DNA from: Cyclina sinensis
Taxonomy: Eukaryota > Mollusca > Bivalvia > Venerida > Veneridae
Reading direction: 5' to 3'
Assembly: GCA_012932295.1 (NCBI GenBank)
Contig: JAAONU010000001.1
Coordinates: 61,258,927-61,322,926 of the forward strand
DNA length: 64,000 nt
The notes under the pieces are model-generated. The model was not told the origin of the DNA and did not search any database. It was given only the letters and a program-made list of their open reading frames with translations. The position numbers and the translations under genes were made by a program. This document shows positions 25,801-38,700 of this stretch, in pieces. Each line of letters begins with the position of its first letter. Position 1 is the first letter of the stretch.

Positions 25801-27590
25801 ACCGAAAGTCTGTTTTATTTGTAAAATAAATTTTCATTAAAAAAGAGTTATTCGTTACCATCCTTGCGTAACCTACGAAAATGAGCGCTTTATTACCGTA
25901 CCTGGACACAGGCTCTAACGGCTGTAGTTGTGACAATTACGTAACAATCCTGTCAGGCCGTTACAATGGCTATTTCTGTTATTTAAGCACCATGCACTAC
26001 AGCCATAGAACATGATAAGCAAGTGTAATATAAGTGTCTCAGAATTTTTTATAGTAAAAGACGTAACAAAGACCTGTATTTTAGGTCTTTCGTAATAATT
26101 TTCATTTTATTTCGACACGAATTATTTGCTATTATTTTCTACTTGCATATCGAGTTTTTAGCTGTTACGGTTTTAATGAAGACTGATCAAAACAGGATCT
26201 CGTCTGCAAACATACTAACGAAAATTCTGCAGCAAATGCAGACGATATCTTAATTTACTGAAAATGATGTTTTCGAAAAGAAAAGGTGAATTAATTATTT
26301 AGTGTATATATGGTACTTAAATGTTACTCTTAAAAATTGGAAAAAAATAAAAGTGTATGCGTATGGGTATGTGTACAAACCAAAAATTACAAAGAAATTG
26401 CGACAGAAGCATGCTGTAAATACATCAGTGTGTGAAGTCAAGGACTTACGATACAAAGCGATACTTGAGACAAGTCTTGATTCATTGACAACACCTATAG
26501 GAAAATTACTCCAGCCCAAATACTGAAATCATGGATTGTGTATTTTGTTAGACAAGTTAAATATAACTTTAGAAGTTACCAGTTAGATGTAACTTTTTAA
26601 ACTTTGCAATAACATCTGCTTTCATTTTCTATCATTTTGACCATTTATATAACTTTAATGATTGAGAATGTTATCTTTTATATTTTTTCCAGCAAAACAG
26701 TATTGCCGCCGAGGACGTTTTATTAATAACAAGCTAGATGCGAAGTGATATTTAATGCGTTTAGGCGTCACATAAATATCGAAATGATAGACTGGTTCTA
26801 TTTCGGAATTCTTGATAGTGTAACACATCTTATCTGCAAGTGAGTCATCAATCTGTAAGTTTGCAAAATTATGCCATTGAAAATAGAAAAAACGCATGAG
26901 TTCACAGTTGTTTTGGACACATTCAGATTATAAGAAAAACATTATAAAACTTATAATAAAATAAACAAAATGGCACCTACGGCAACTGAAATAGCCCTTT
27001 AAGTGTCAATATTATGAAAAGTATAACAAAATTTAAGTTTGATTTTGAGTTGTCCTGAAACTAGATTAAATTAGAGCGGAATAAGCAAATGCAAATGCCA
27101 AAAAAGAGACGATTTATTAGTGTAACATATAAAGCTGTTTAAATTTGCCAACCTTAGAGGGCAGTTCCTTTCTATTTTAGAGCGCTTTTTGAAGTTGATC
27201 CTTTTTACCAGATCTACTTGTTGTTTTTCCCCTTTTTCCGTCCCGGCATTCTCCTTGGACGTTGTTTTCTACAGTTGTATTGATTTTGTTCGTTTCTCTT
27301 TTTATGACCATTTTTTGTAATTGTGGTACTGTCTGCAGTCCAACTGTCACAAGTACATCTTACCATTAAAATTGTTCTTGTCTGTCAAATGAATTATATT
27401 CTAGTCCTGTACAAATTTTATTCTTTTATGTTCAAATAAATCCGTCTAGTTCCTGCCAGACATTTTCATTTCATATTTTGTTATTTAGATTTTCTCCCCT
27501 CATGACAGAGATAAACTGCAAAGGCTTGAAGGTGTTCATATAAAACTTATTTTATGAGATTTTGTAAGACTGAACTGTAGAAAGACCGAT
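22861..27590. other. Intergenic interval with no recognised gene
   Basis: AT-rich sequence. A locally more CG-containing patch near 25480-25560 (ttcggcgcgagacaac) stands out from its surroundings but carries no recognisable promoter or exon. An open frame at 24980-25204 (74 codons) is unrecognised and listed separately. Confidence 0.5.
24980..25204 (+). other. Unrecognised 74-codon open frame
   Basis: Begins ATG and ends TAA, with a fairly balanced amino acid composition for such AT-rich DNA. It has no signal peptide, no membrane segment and no family motif I recognise. No splice context supports it. It is likely a chance frame or a decayed exon. Confidence 0.12.
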
Positions 27591-28116
27591 TGCATAAAGG
27601 AGCAGGTGGGCGAAATGTAATGATGAGTAACGCAAAGCACTTGCAAAACAAATCAGGCTTTTGAAGCAATGCATTTTGACACTTCTGGCAAGTGATCTGA
27701 AAAGGTGTAAGCAACTCATTTTCTGTGAAAAACAGATTAATGAGTTAGTAAAGGACTTGAAGTAATTGTAGAGCTGATTTTACGTTTAGTTTTTCTGGCT
27801 TCTTTCGAAGATCTTTGGCTTAAAGTGTCTGGGGACAAGCAGTAAGGTTTTTTTTTCATTTCACATTAATATATATAACTAGAAAGCGACAGACCTTTGG
27901 GTTAATGCTTTGGATTTACTATGTTTCTCTACTTCAGTATTTTAGGTACTTCAGTCTGGATAAAAGTTCTATTTTGATTTTTTTTCTCAAAAACTGTCAT
28001 TATATTGCTTCCTAGATGCATGTACTACTTTCACGATTCCTTTGTCTTTTCTGTCCTTTATCTTTGAGAATATCAAGTGTTAGCAAGACTTGGGCTAAGA
28101 AAATAATACTTTGATA

Positions 28117-28608
28117 ACGTTAATACGGAAGCATGGAGAGGACATGGTCGGTTTATTTTATTAATCCATGGGAACGACTTATTTTCAGAAATATTTTTTT
28201 CTAATCTGTGGGAACGGATTATTTTGTGCCAAAAAAACCCTTTTTTTAACTTATGGGAACGAGTTATTTTGTGCGAAAAAATCTTTTTTTAACTTGAGGG
28301 AACGAAATATTTTGGGCGAAAAATCGCACAAAATAACTCGTTCACACAAGTTAAAAAAAGATTTTTCGCACAAAATATTTCGTTCCCTCAAGTTAAAAAA
28401 AGATTTTTCGCCCAAAAAAATTCGTTCCCACAAGTTAAAAAAAGATTTTTCGCACAAAATAACTCGTTCCCACAAGTTAAAAAAAAAGATTTTTCGTGCA
28501 AAATAATCCGTTCCCACAGATTAGAAAAAAATATTTCAGAAAATAAGTCGTTCCCACGGATTAATAAAATAAACCGACCATGTCCTCTCCATGCTTCCGT
28601 ACGTTTAT
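28117..28608. mobile_element. Fold-back (palindromic) DNA element with 8-bp TSD
   Basis: The element runs 28125-28600 (476 bp), from acggaagcatggagaggaca to the inverse tgtcctctccatgcttccgt. It is flanked by acgttaat (28117-28124) and acgtttat (28601-28608), an 8-bp duplication with one mismatch. The arms are nearly perfectly complementary. Inside are tandem units, each carrying gggaacga or its variants, ttattttgtgc and a poly-T/A block. Open frames on both strands (28168-28506 and 28251-28517) are a by-product of the palindrome. The 8-bp TSD points to hAT-like mobilisation, by inference. Confidence 0.88.
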
Positions 28609-28934
28609 GGTTCGTTTATCTCTTTTCTTTGAATTTGAAATTGCAACAAAACTGCAACCAAATTCACTTAAGCAGTCTGGAAAGACAAACGGGAACAATG
28701 AACTTTTGTAAATTATAGTCTTAGTAAGTTTAACTTATTTTAGAGCACATAAATTTACCGAAGTGCAAGACGAGAATCTTGTTTTACTAATAATTCAATA
28801 AATAACATATCATTCCCAAAAATCTTCTGCCAGATCTTTGTTTTTCAAATAATATGGATTGTGTAAGGTAAAAATATTTAAAAGATTATCTAAACACACT
28901 TAAAATCAGTATCCTGATAATTGCAACTTCTCAT

Positions 28935-28969
28935 CACACACACACGCACACACGCACACACACACACAC
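28935..28969. repeat. (CA)n microsatellite with CG interruptions
   Basis: An almost pure CA run with two cacg interruptions, lying in copy 1 of the triplicated segment. Confidence 0.95.
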
Positions 28970-31900
28970 TTAGCATCATAAAAGATCGTTTTAAAGAACT
29001 CCTCCCAAGGTACAGTTGGTTAATGTAATCCAATCATTTAGGAAACAGACAAAAATGTTTTCTCAATATAAGCACTAATTTATACCAGTTTTGTTGCAGG
29101 ATAAATATATATAAACAATTCAGGTGAAGCTGAATACATTACTTATAATTATAATAATATGTTGATCCCATAACAAAGCAACAATTCTATATCAGTGTTA
29201 CTAATAGGTAATAATTCTTGTTTTAGTCTTCATATAAATCTGCCACCTATAATTCAGGTGCAGTATACTTACTGGTATATATTTGCTAGTCAGATATTTT
29301 TAACAAATGTTGCACATTGACGCGTACAGAAACCATGTTTCAGAAAATCTTAGACCTAACTGTAGGGGATATCACTTATTAAAAGAAGTGTAGAGATGTA
29401 AAAAATTAACGAGTGTCAAGTGACAACTATAAAACAGATATCATTTCAGTCGTCTGCACCAATGGCCGGACTTACTTTATTATCCCTTTTTCACTAGTTG
29501 ATTTCAAACGTCTGCTCTGAAGATGTTCTTTGTCTAAGGTGAAAGTTTATTTTATTCATCAAATATGAGTTATCAGTTTTGTATTTGCTACCATTAGTTG
29601 ACTAGTAATGCTATTATGATCTGCAGCCTAGTTTGAAATATTTTTTCTACCCCTTCTGTACTTACTGCCCTTTCTTGGCTTATTTTCCTTACTCAATCTT
29701 CAACACACATCGGTTTAAGCCAGATACTCAGCTTTGGGTTCAAGTCTAGTAAATGTAGTCTGTATTCGTCCCCAATTTAGTGGATTCTGTAGATGACAAG
29801 ATATTCGGCGTTGGTATGAATTGCATAGCTGAACAAGGTGCGTTGGACTAGTTAGTTAGTTGTACTCCATGAACTCTTCCCGAATAAAACTCTCGTTCGA
29901 CAAACTGCAAGTTCCGACCGCATAAGTACTATACTGGTATTTCCTTTGTTTTGAAATATTCTGTGTTCTTTTCATCTACATCATAGTCATAACGATACAA
30001 GCAGTTTACCGAAACATTATGGTGAAACTGGGCAATTTGTAATTTAGTGCACCGGGACAAGTAATATGGGAAAAGTTAAACATACACGATACAAACCACT
30101 CTTCAAACAGAGACTGCTATTTAGAAAAGCATTTTTATGACACATGTGAAGTGCACCTTTTGAAAATAAATAACATACCATTGGTTAGAATGAAATAATG
30201 TGGGGTTTTCTCCGCAAAAAAATATGTCACCAGCTAAGAAAATATATTTACAATTACAATACAATAATTTTTTAATAATGATATAATTTTGGACGGTAAA
30301 GTAAATGGACAAAATACAAGTAAAAGGTCACAATTTTAACTTTTTTTTTTCAGTTTGATTCATTTTATAACTTTCAGACATCTCAAAATAATCAGTATTG
30401 AACAACTCATTGGAAGAAATAGATAAAGAAAAACATTTCTAAAAGTTTATATATGTACTTCAGATCAATACAATCGAGTAGTGGCAGTAGTAATTACTCT
30501 AGGGGAAGTAACTCTGCCTGAAATGATAATGGCTACCGTGTTTGTACATATTTTATATGTATCTAATATATACTCCTGGACTTGACAACATTGCTGCTCG
30601 TTTTCTGAACGATGCTGCTCGTTTTATTAAAACACATAATCACATCAGTAATAAACAATCCTGTTCTAGGTAACACAAAGTACCCTCTGTTTTGACATCA
30701 GCTAAAGTCACACCTCTAATCAATTTATGTTTCAAGTTGGTCAGAATTCTTTCAAATGTTACTAAAATCTTAAAAAGGTAAGGCTACACCCAACTGTAAT
30801 CGTTTTTTTTTTTTTTGTCACAGCTAACATGTTTTTAGTTTTTTACGATTTTCAAAGTGGTTTTCGTGGCAGCTATTCACATGATTCATCTCTCATTCAC
30901 CTTATATTTTATTAAGGAACAAAGGGTTTATTAACAGGTAAAGTAATCCTTGCACTTCACTGTAACTTGGTAAAATCATATTTGTATGTCAAAACAGTAG
31001 CAGGATATTATAGCAAGTAACACAAAATAAAGAAGTAAGATTTATTCACTTTACCAGTCTTGGACGATTAAATATTGAAAAGAAAAATCGACAGCTTTGT
31101 TCTAACCAGGTAGGTAGGTATATATTATAACATTTATATGTTTTAACTAAATACTAGTAAAAAAACAAATTAACTTAGTGTTTTACTGTGGTTGATGCTT
31201 CCGCTTACTTACAGTTAATACCCGGATGATGAAGGAACCCGTCCTGCTATAGCATTCGATCGCTTCGGCCTTTTCCGCAGATTCAAAGAAAAGTCTAGCG
31301 ATATATCCGTGCCAGAATCATGTAAATAAAAGTGGTCCATATGACAGAAAAATAGCTTTTTTACAATCATGATTGCTACAAAATCGTCACGTCACCTTTC
31401 CTTGCGCAGCTTAAAATTTTTGAATAATAAAATGCATGTAACTGTGAATATTTATTTGCAATTATTTTCCCATCTTCGGCAACAAATTTAATAGGTTTAT
31501 TAATTAGGTCAAAAGATATGTAAGACAGTCTTTAACTTGCTACGTTTTGGATTTATCAATAATACATTTCACAACAAAATAATCGCTTGTAAGCTGTACA
31601 TAATTATGTCTCAGATCGTTTATTAACAAACAGTTAGAAATAATGTTTTTGCCTGAAGACAGAATATTTTCTAGATATATAGACATATTGAACATAAATG
31701 TATGGGTAAATTTCTGGAAAAGAATGTCAGGACAGATTGCGGGGGAGTAGAATCCGTGCCAATTAGACGCTTTATCATTGAACAGGAATGCTGTTTATAT
31801 CATTCATAAAATAGGTTAACTCCAAGAAAAAATACTTACGTGTAAAGACCGATAAACATATAAACACATCAAAAAGGTATGTGATATGCTTGTTCTATAC

Positions 31901-33063
31901 ACTTGCCAAAATATAATGGATCTAAATCTTGTTCATATTTTATCATCGCTTGGAAATCCACCTTCTTCATAACGCCTCCCTTTTACTTAGACCATTTTTA
32001 TAAGCCAAACCTGTGTTCTACATATGTGAACAAATAAATATGATTAGCTTGCCAAGAATTTAACAGGAATATCTTACATGCGACCACATGTTTCGAGCGA
32101 CTTTTGTATTAAAATTGAAATCCTACCTGAACGTTTTTACTACATAATTACATCCCATAAAACAACTTTTTCATAACGCGACCAGCGACCACATAAAACC
32201 TGTCCCAACAGAAAAAATATAATTAAAAAAACATTGCAGAAGTATCTATTAAACGACCATGCAGACAGTTAGTATGTACCTGTCATGTAAGGGAGTTTGT
32301 TGCATCTGCAGACAATCAGCCTTTGAAACCCTCGATCAAACAATCAATTTGGTACAGCCAGAAAAGTGTTCAGCACACTGAATGACATTTATGACAGTTT
32401 TTCTGTACAGCTTTTGCAATCATGGTGTAAGCTACACAAGAAGATTTCAGTTATTGATCTTCCTAAAAACAAAACAAAAAATAAATGCAAGAACAATAAG
32501 CGCAGTATTACGAGTTGGAAAAAACTCAGAATTCAGAAACAATTTAGACAATTTAACAACAGTTCAATATATATTAATTGTCTTTTCAAAACGCTATTAT
32601 CTATAGAGAGACCATTCTATTAAGAGACCATATTTTGACAGCCTTTTGGGCAGTCGTTTAGTACAATGTTTACTGTATTTCAAAAAGGAACATGTTCCTG
32701 AATCGTACTCAAGTCAGACAGACAGACAGACAAAACTTTAATCTCCCTGTAGTTCGTACATACATCTTCTGAAATATAATTCAGTTATAAGTCAGCTTCC
32801 TGCAGTCAACATGTTTCTTCTCATTAAAAAAAAAAACTTCTGGTAAAAATAATAGACCCCCAAGGTCCTGTTTAGTTTATACAGTCTTAATTTTCTCCTG
32901 ATTATCGATGTCCTATTGCCTAGTTATGCTTGTCAGTTCTTAACAAATGTTATAAATGACAGCCTGAGAATACGATCAGTTCCTACAATTCAACAAGGAC
33001 CCGAGAGCGTCTTAGTGGCGAGACTGATTTTGCTTGGTAACTGTTTCTTCGCGTACACTGACT

Positions 33064-33363
33064 TTAACTCCACGGGTTGTTCTCATTAACAGCTGTTTGG
33101 CTCATGATAATGTCCCAGCCTGGAAGCTTGTCGATTACTATTTCTCTATCGTTGAAAATATTCGCTGGATAAGCCAAAAAACTTATTGTCAGCAATTTGT
33201 TGGCAAATCTATTTATACGTTTGCCATAAACTTGTCCGTGCATAAGCAAATTCTCTAGGAAAAGTTTGTTTATGCAGTAGTATGATCCCGGTATCATGTT
33301 TGCTTCTTTCAAAATCATCTGGACATCAGTGTGATTTATGCAAGCACAAAGACAGCACATCAC
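33064..33363 (-). other. Unrecognised 99-codon open frame
   Basis: An open minus-strand frame with mixed composition (for example HTDVQMILKEANMIPGSYYC). I do not recognise a family and see no supported splice or promoter context. No counterpart is evident in the other two segment copies. It could be a decayed exon or chance. Confidence 0.15.
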
Positions 33364-34189
33364 CGACCATGTTCAAAGGGTTCAAACCTTTAAAGCGACT
33401 GACTCACAGAATTTTCTTTAAAATTTAAAAGATGTAAACAACTAACTGAACAAGTAATTTTCGTTTCAAGCGGTATCAAAATTAACATTGTTACTGAAAT
33501 TGTAACAGTTTGCTTGAAAGTTGGTGCTTTTTGGTCTGTTGTTTTCTTTTCATGTTCCAAATCAGTGTCACGGAAAACCTGGATATTTGTTCTCTCGCTG
33601 AACGTTTTTGGCAGACAAAAAGACTTGCTAAGAATTTACTTAACCTTGAAATATAGTATAAGATATTATGCCAACTTACTTATGTCGTTGATAATACAAA
33701 AGCAATATGAAGAAATGAGATAACCTGTGGTAATTGCACTGGGATCGTAATACAGGTACTTTCAGCACAGTAAATTACCTGTTGCCTTTGTTTAAGCCGG
33801 GTTAACAGAAAACGTGATTTAAACTAAACTGGGCGGTGCTTTGCAAAAATAGAGTTTCTAGAGTGATTTTAAAGAAGAACTGTTCGCAACAAATTTCATT
33901 TGTTCACCTAAAGAAAACTGTTTTCTTTAACTGTGATCGGGCTGCTGATTTAGATTGTTAAATCAATGCACGTCTTTTCAAAACCTGGGACATAAGAAAA
34001 GTATTGATATGTGCATGAATACCAAGGGTACTTCTTTAACAAAAGTACTCAAATATTCATTAACTTTTTCTGAAAATAACTGACTTATTGCAAACATACT
34101 GAAAATAAACAATTTAAGGTATTAAATTCCTAATACACTACCTCCACCCTGAAGAGTATTCAATTCCATTCAGGTTTGTTTAGGATTTA

Positions 34190-34235
34190 GACATCTTCAC
34201 TGAAGGACATGGGTTCAAACCCCACTCAAGCCATT
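34190..34235 (+). repeat. Possible tRNA-derived SINE fragment
   Basis: The stretch acatgggttcaaaccccact matches the polymerase III B-box/T-arm pattern. No convincing A box or TSD is seen, so this is at most a truncated copy. Confidence 0.3.
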
Positions 34236-35380
34236 TTTTTCACTAGTTTTTTTGGCAGTTTTACATTGTTTTGGTTTTAGAACAGTAACTTTTATAAAAT
34301 TTAAATTCAATTTCTTACGGTTTGAATATATTTCATATATTACAGAGCTTTTCAACATGATAAATTGATGAAAATTGGGTATCTGTGATTTCAGTTATTA
34401 ATATCTTCAAAACTAGACGGTAAAAATATTTGATGTTTTTCCTATTTGTTCAAAATAGCACATGAAGAAAATAATTGTAGCTAACTTAAAGCCCAAAAGA
34501 TTTATGTTGAAGTTTACGTTGATAACATCCCCTTATAATGAAGAGGCTAGGGTAAATTCGTGTATTCGTTATAATCATATTTCGTTTCTTCCCACTTTTG
34601 TCTTTTCATTTTGTTTGCTTTTTTGTCAGCAGTCAGTAGGTCTTCATAATGTGAATGATAACATACCAAGTAAAAGTTGTTTTTATGGTCAGTCTTAGAA
34701 AAAAATCATCGTGTTTCTCTTTACCGTATAAACCCTCTAAGTTGGGTGAGCTTCGAATTAAATATTAGTTATCTCTTGAAACTCTCATATTGTGTCTTTT
34801 ATGGTCTATATTTTGTCCTAGGATAGTATTAGTATATTTCTTGCAAAGCTCATTCAGTGTGGGCTGACAAAATGTTTCTTTAGTAATTGGATTATATTCC
34901 CTGTTTCGTACATGCAAATTAACAGTTATTTCTTCAGCATTTTGTGTTTTCCTTTTTCAATTATCTTAATTACAAAAACAGTCATCGACAAATATAACAG
35001 TTATAACGCTCCATCATAAAGGTAGACAAAATTTATGTATCTAGATGATTTTGGTTGTATAGCAAATGTTTCAAAACATTCGTCACCACAAACGAGGCAA
35101 TGATTTTGTTTGATAATTAGGGAAGATCTATACGCGAATGAGTTGCAATGCCTATGCTGCCAATCATCTTTATCACAAAATGTTTTTAAAGACTTAGGAT
35201 GCCCTGAATTGGTAGTTTCTAATAAATAATACATCGTACAGTACAGAGGACAAGATAGATCTGACAAATTATAAAAAAAATATCAGAATCCCCAAAATGC
35301 AATCAAATATTCTTAAAAGTTTGCTTTAACATAAGTTTGAGCCAAATTGAAACAGGTTTTGAATAAAGGTAAATTAAACT

Positions 35381-35616
35381 GGCCTGCCAGGCTAGCTCAG
35401 TTGGTAGAGCATTGGATTGTCAATCCAGGGGCTCCTTGTTCAAGCTCCACCAGAGCCGACTAACTTTCTGTGTGTTAATTGGTCTGGGACAATACGTTTG
35501 ATGGTCATTTGGCCCTCACCTCTTGCTTGGATATAAAGGAACACTTGTTAGGTGGACTGACCTCGGGGATATGACCAATAGAGGTTAAACCCCAATAAAA
35601 ACAAACAACAAAAACA
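35381..35616 (+). mobile_element. tRNA-derived SINE
   Basis: The head has an A box (tagctcagttggtagagc), a D-stem GCTC/GAGC, a five-pair anticodon stem around TTGTCAA (anticodon GTC, Asp-like) and a B-box-like gttcaagctcc. About 130 bp of unrelated body follows, then an A-rich tail (ccaataaaaacaaacaacaa). The T arm is imperfect and the body follows directly, so it is a SINE rather than a working tRNA gene. It is present only in copy 1 of the triplicated segment. Confidence 0.75.
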
Positions 35617-35671
35617 ATATAAGCTGCACCAAAAGCATAAACAAACAAGCCAGAATTATTGAGGGTACCTC

Positions 35672-35672
<1 letters not shown>

Positions 35673-35719
<47 letters not shown>
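35673..35719. repeat. (CA)n(TA)n microsatellite
   Basis: A continuous CA run that becomes TA at its right end. Confidence 0.96.
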
Positions 35720-38700
35720 ACATTAAGTATTATGAAATAACTGCAACGTCTAACTAGACTGAAATATTTCAGAGGATAAAAGATGGCAGTAATCAAGACT
35801 CCCTGCGTACAACTAGCGTAATATTTGAAACAAAATTACATTGATTTAGCGACAGAGTATGTATACTTACAATTAAGTGCATTAACACTTAAGCCACAAC
35901 TACAATGGATAAAAATACATCCAAAAAAATATTTTTAAACTTTTATGTAACACTCAACAAGTTTTATTTGACTTGAGACAACATTCTGTTTTAATTGGAA
36001 AAAAGAGAATAATAATGAAACTTCGAAGGCTGTACTTTTTAAAGACTCCCTACTTCTTCAAAGGTTTTCATTTTTTTAAAACGGTTATTTCACCATTTGC
36101 GAGTTCAGTACCATGAACATAGATATAGAAAAGTATTTCTTTGAAATGGGTAATCTCAGTAAACTAAAACATGACGTTTTATTGATTGATTGATTTTTTT
36201 TTGTAATTCTGACGATACATTGTGAGCTGTCTGACAAATGTTGAACTGCAAAAACAATTAAGAATTACGGTTCAGGGAAAAGAAGACAGTTTGACTAATT
36301 GGGTCACTTTTAAATGCCGCTGATATGTAAATGACAATCTAGCAAGGCAACACATTGTTTAAACTTCTTTGGATTCTAGATTTTAGTCAGGATTTTTTTT
36401 TTAAATTTGTAAAGCTATAACTCTAATTGCTTTGCAGATTTCTCTTTAAAGATACCTTTATTCAAGATGATATTAGAGTCTTCATGCAATCAGTAAATCT
36501 GTATTACAGTTAATTATTGTAGAAACACTTTTTAAAAAAATCTGTGTTAAAAGGCTTAATGTCTATAAAAACGTTAAGTGAGTAGAAAGGTTAATTGGGG
36601 TGATATTTCTATTGCAATAAGGGAAAAGTCTTCTCACGAAAGTCATTCGAAAAAAAGTATACAAAGATTTCTTAGTACTTAGGTATACCCTATGGTATTA
36701 TTTATAGAAACGCTTTAATAATACTCTACATGTTTAAGACTCCTTATAAGCCCTAGAAAACACTTAAATCACATAGACTGTTTACAGATACGTTATGTTA
36801 TAATCTGAGTTTCTGAAGAATATAGCTGATAAAGAATGTTATCAATAGGTAAGTAGCAACCTTGTCAATAATATGAAATTGTAGAAATTACTTTTGTAAT
36901 CAAAACGCTATTAATACCGCATAAGACATTTTTTACTCTTCTCTTGGCACTTTTATTTGTGTTTGGGAAGCTAAATGCATAGTTTAGATGCACAGGAAAA
37001 ATGTTTATTGCCAATTATTAAAAGTTAGATTGTTATACTGATCACAGAGAATACAATGCATATGTTCAATAAGTATTGATATTTTATTTTAGCCATAAGA
37101 AATAACTAATTCTTTCCATTTACAGGAGATGATCAGATGGCCACTTTCAAAAGTTATCCTGAAACGTTTTACTGTACATACAAAATAATAAATAAAATCT
37201 ATGTCTTCTCTGTGCATAGAAACAATGAAATAAATTCAAGCTGAAATTAACCTAAACGAACTGAGGCTTCATGTATTTGATCATCGTTATAATACAAAAG
37301 TGGCAAAAATACTCATTTTCAAATAGTGAAAATTAATATGCAATGAAAAAGAATCATTAGAAAAACTACGTTACATTTGCAAAAAAAAGACTTTATCAGA
37401 GAAATGACTCTTACCTTAAAATAGCTTGCTTTTATGGAAAATTAGATTATTAATATTAAGACTTAATGAAATGTGCAACAACTCTTAAGATCTGCTCCAG
37501 TAACATCGTCGTCAGTTTAGCAGACAATATCCAAATTGAAACAAAGTGGAGAAGGAATGTTTGCCAACTAAATAGGTTAACTTACTAGTTTACCTTATCT
37601 CTGTTGCTTATTCTGTCGATTATCATTAAACATAAACACAACAACAAAATGAGTAACGACCACTTCGGGAAGTTATGTAAGCTTTGAAAGTGGTTTCATC
37701 TGTAGGTCTGACAAAAAATATAGATCTTTACCCGGGAAAAATTAGTTAAGCGTTTGACATATATGTCTCGAATCAAGATAATATTGGAGCAGAAAAACAA
37801 ATGCAAAAATAAACCTGTTTTGTAAGAATTTTATGACTGCTCAGTTTTATTAGAAAACAGGAAGAAGCAGGTAGGCAAAACAAATTACAAATAAATCTAA
37901 GATTTGCAAAACAAATCCTGCTTCTGAAGAAACACAATTTAGAAAACCCTGGAAAGGGATCTGAAAAGGCATAAAAACAACTCTTCTGTACATAACAGAT
38001 TTAAGAGAACAGCTGTAGTATGCTTGTTATACATGTAGTTTTTATTGTCTTTAGTAATTTACAAAACGTTTGACAGTGTCATCATGTACTTTAGACATGT
38101 TGGAGCTTGCGTACCGAAAATAGCTTTTAGATGATTGCCTCTGACTTGTGCAGCTTTACTGGCCAATTGTTGAATAAAATTCGCTTAAGTGTAATTAATT
38201 TCAGTTTCTTGTAATATTAACCACTTTATAACTTTTTATCAACAGGTATAGTATATCTTAATTTGCCTAATATATATATGACCTCGTTATATTTTCAGTA
38301 ACAAAAAATCTTGGATCCTCTAGAATTCATATGCAAAAAGAAATATTTCCGACATAATTATACGTAATTTGCAACTGGCAGACTTTTGCTTTGGCTTTTT
38401 TATTTGCTATATATCTCTTCTTCAGTATTTCAAGAACCCCGGTAAGATCTTAGTTTGAATTTATATCCTGTTAGATTTTTTTCTCACTCTCAAAAATGTC
38501 ATTTCAGAAATACATCTGTACTACTTCCACGATTTCTCTAATGTTTCATTGATTATATTCATCTTTTTATTTTTCTATTGTATAAAGTGTTAACAAGACT
38601 GACGCAATGTGATAAAATTAACACTACTATTTCATTTTATCTTTACTTAAATACTCGCTTTGAACGTTTCATTAACTTTCACCTTCTGAAAAGGCAGTGA

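Noticed and set aside
28168..28517. Repetitive open frames on both strands (FFNLRERNILCEKS-type units)
   Set aside because: Both come from the tandem units of a palindromic element; mirrored frames are not evidence of coding.
35381..35460. Functional tRNA-Asp gene
   Set aside because: The D and anticodon arms are good, but the T arm and acceptor stem pair poorly and a SINE body with A-rich tail follows directly.
28935..35719. CRISPR-like or regulatory meaning of the CA runs
   Set aside because: They are plain microsatellites in animal DNA; no spacer structure exists.
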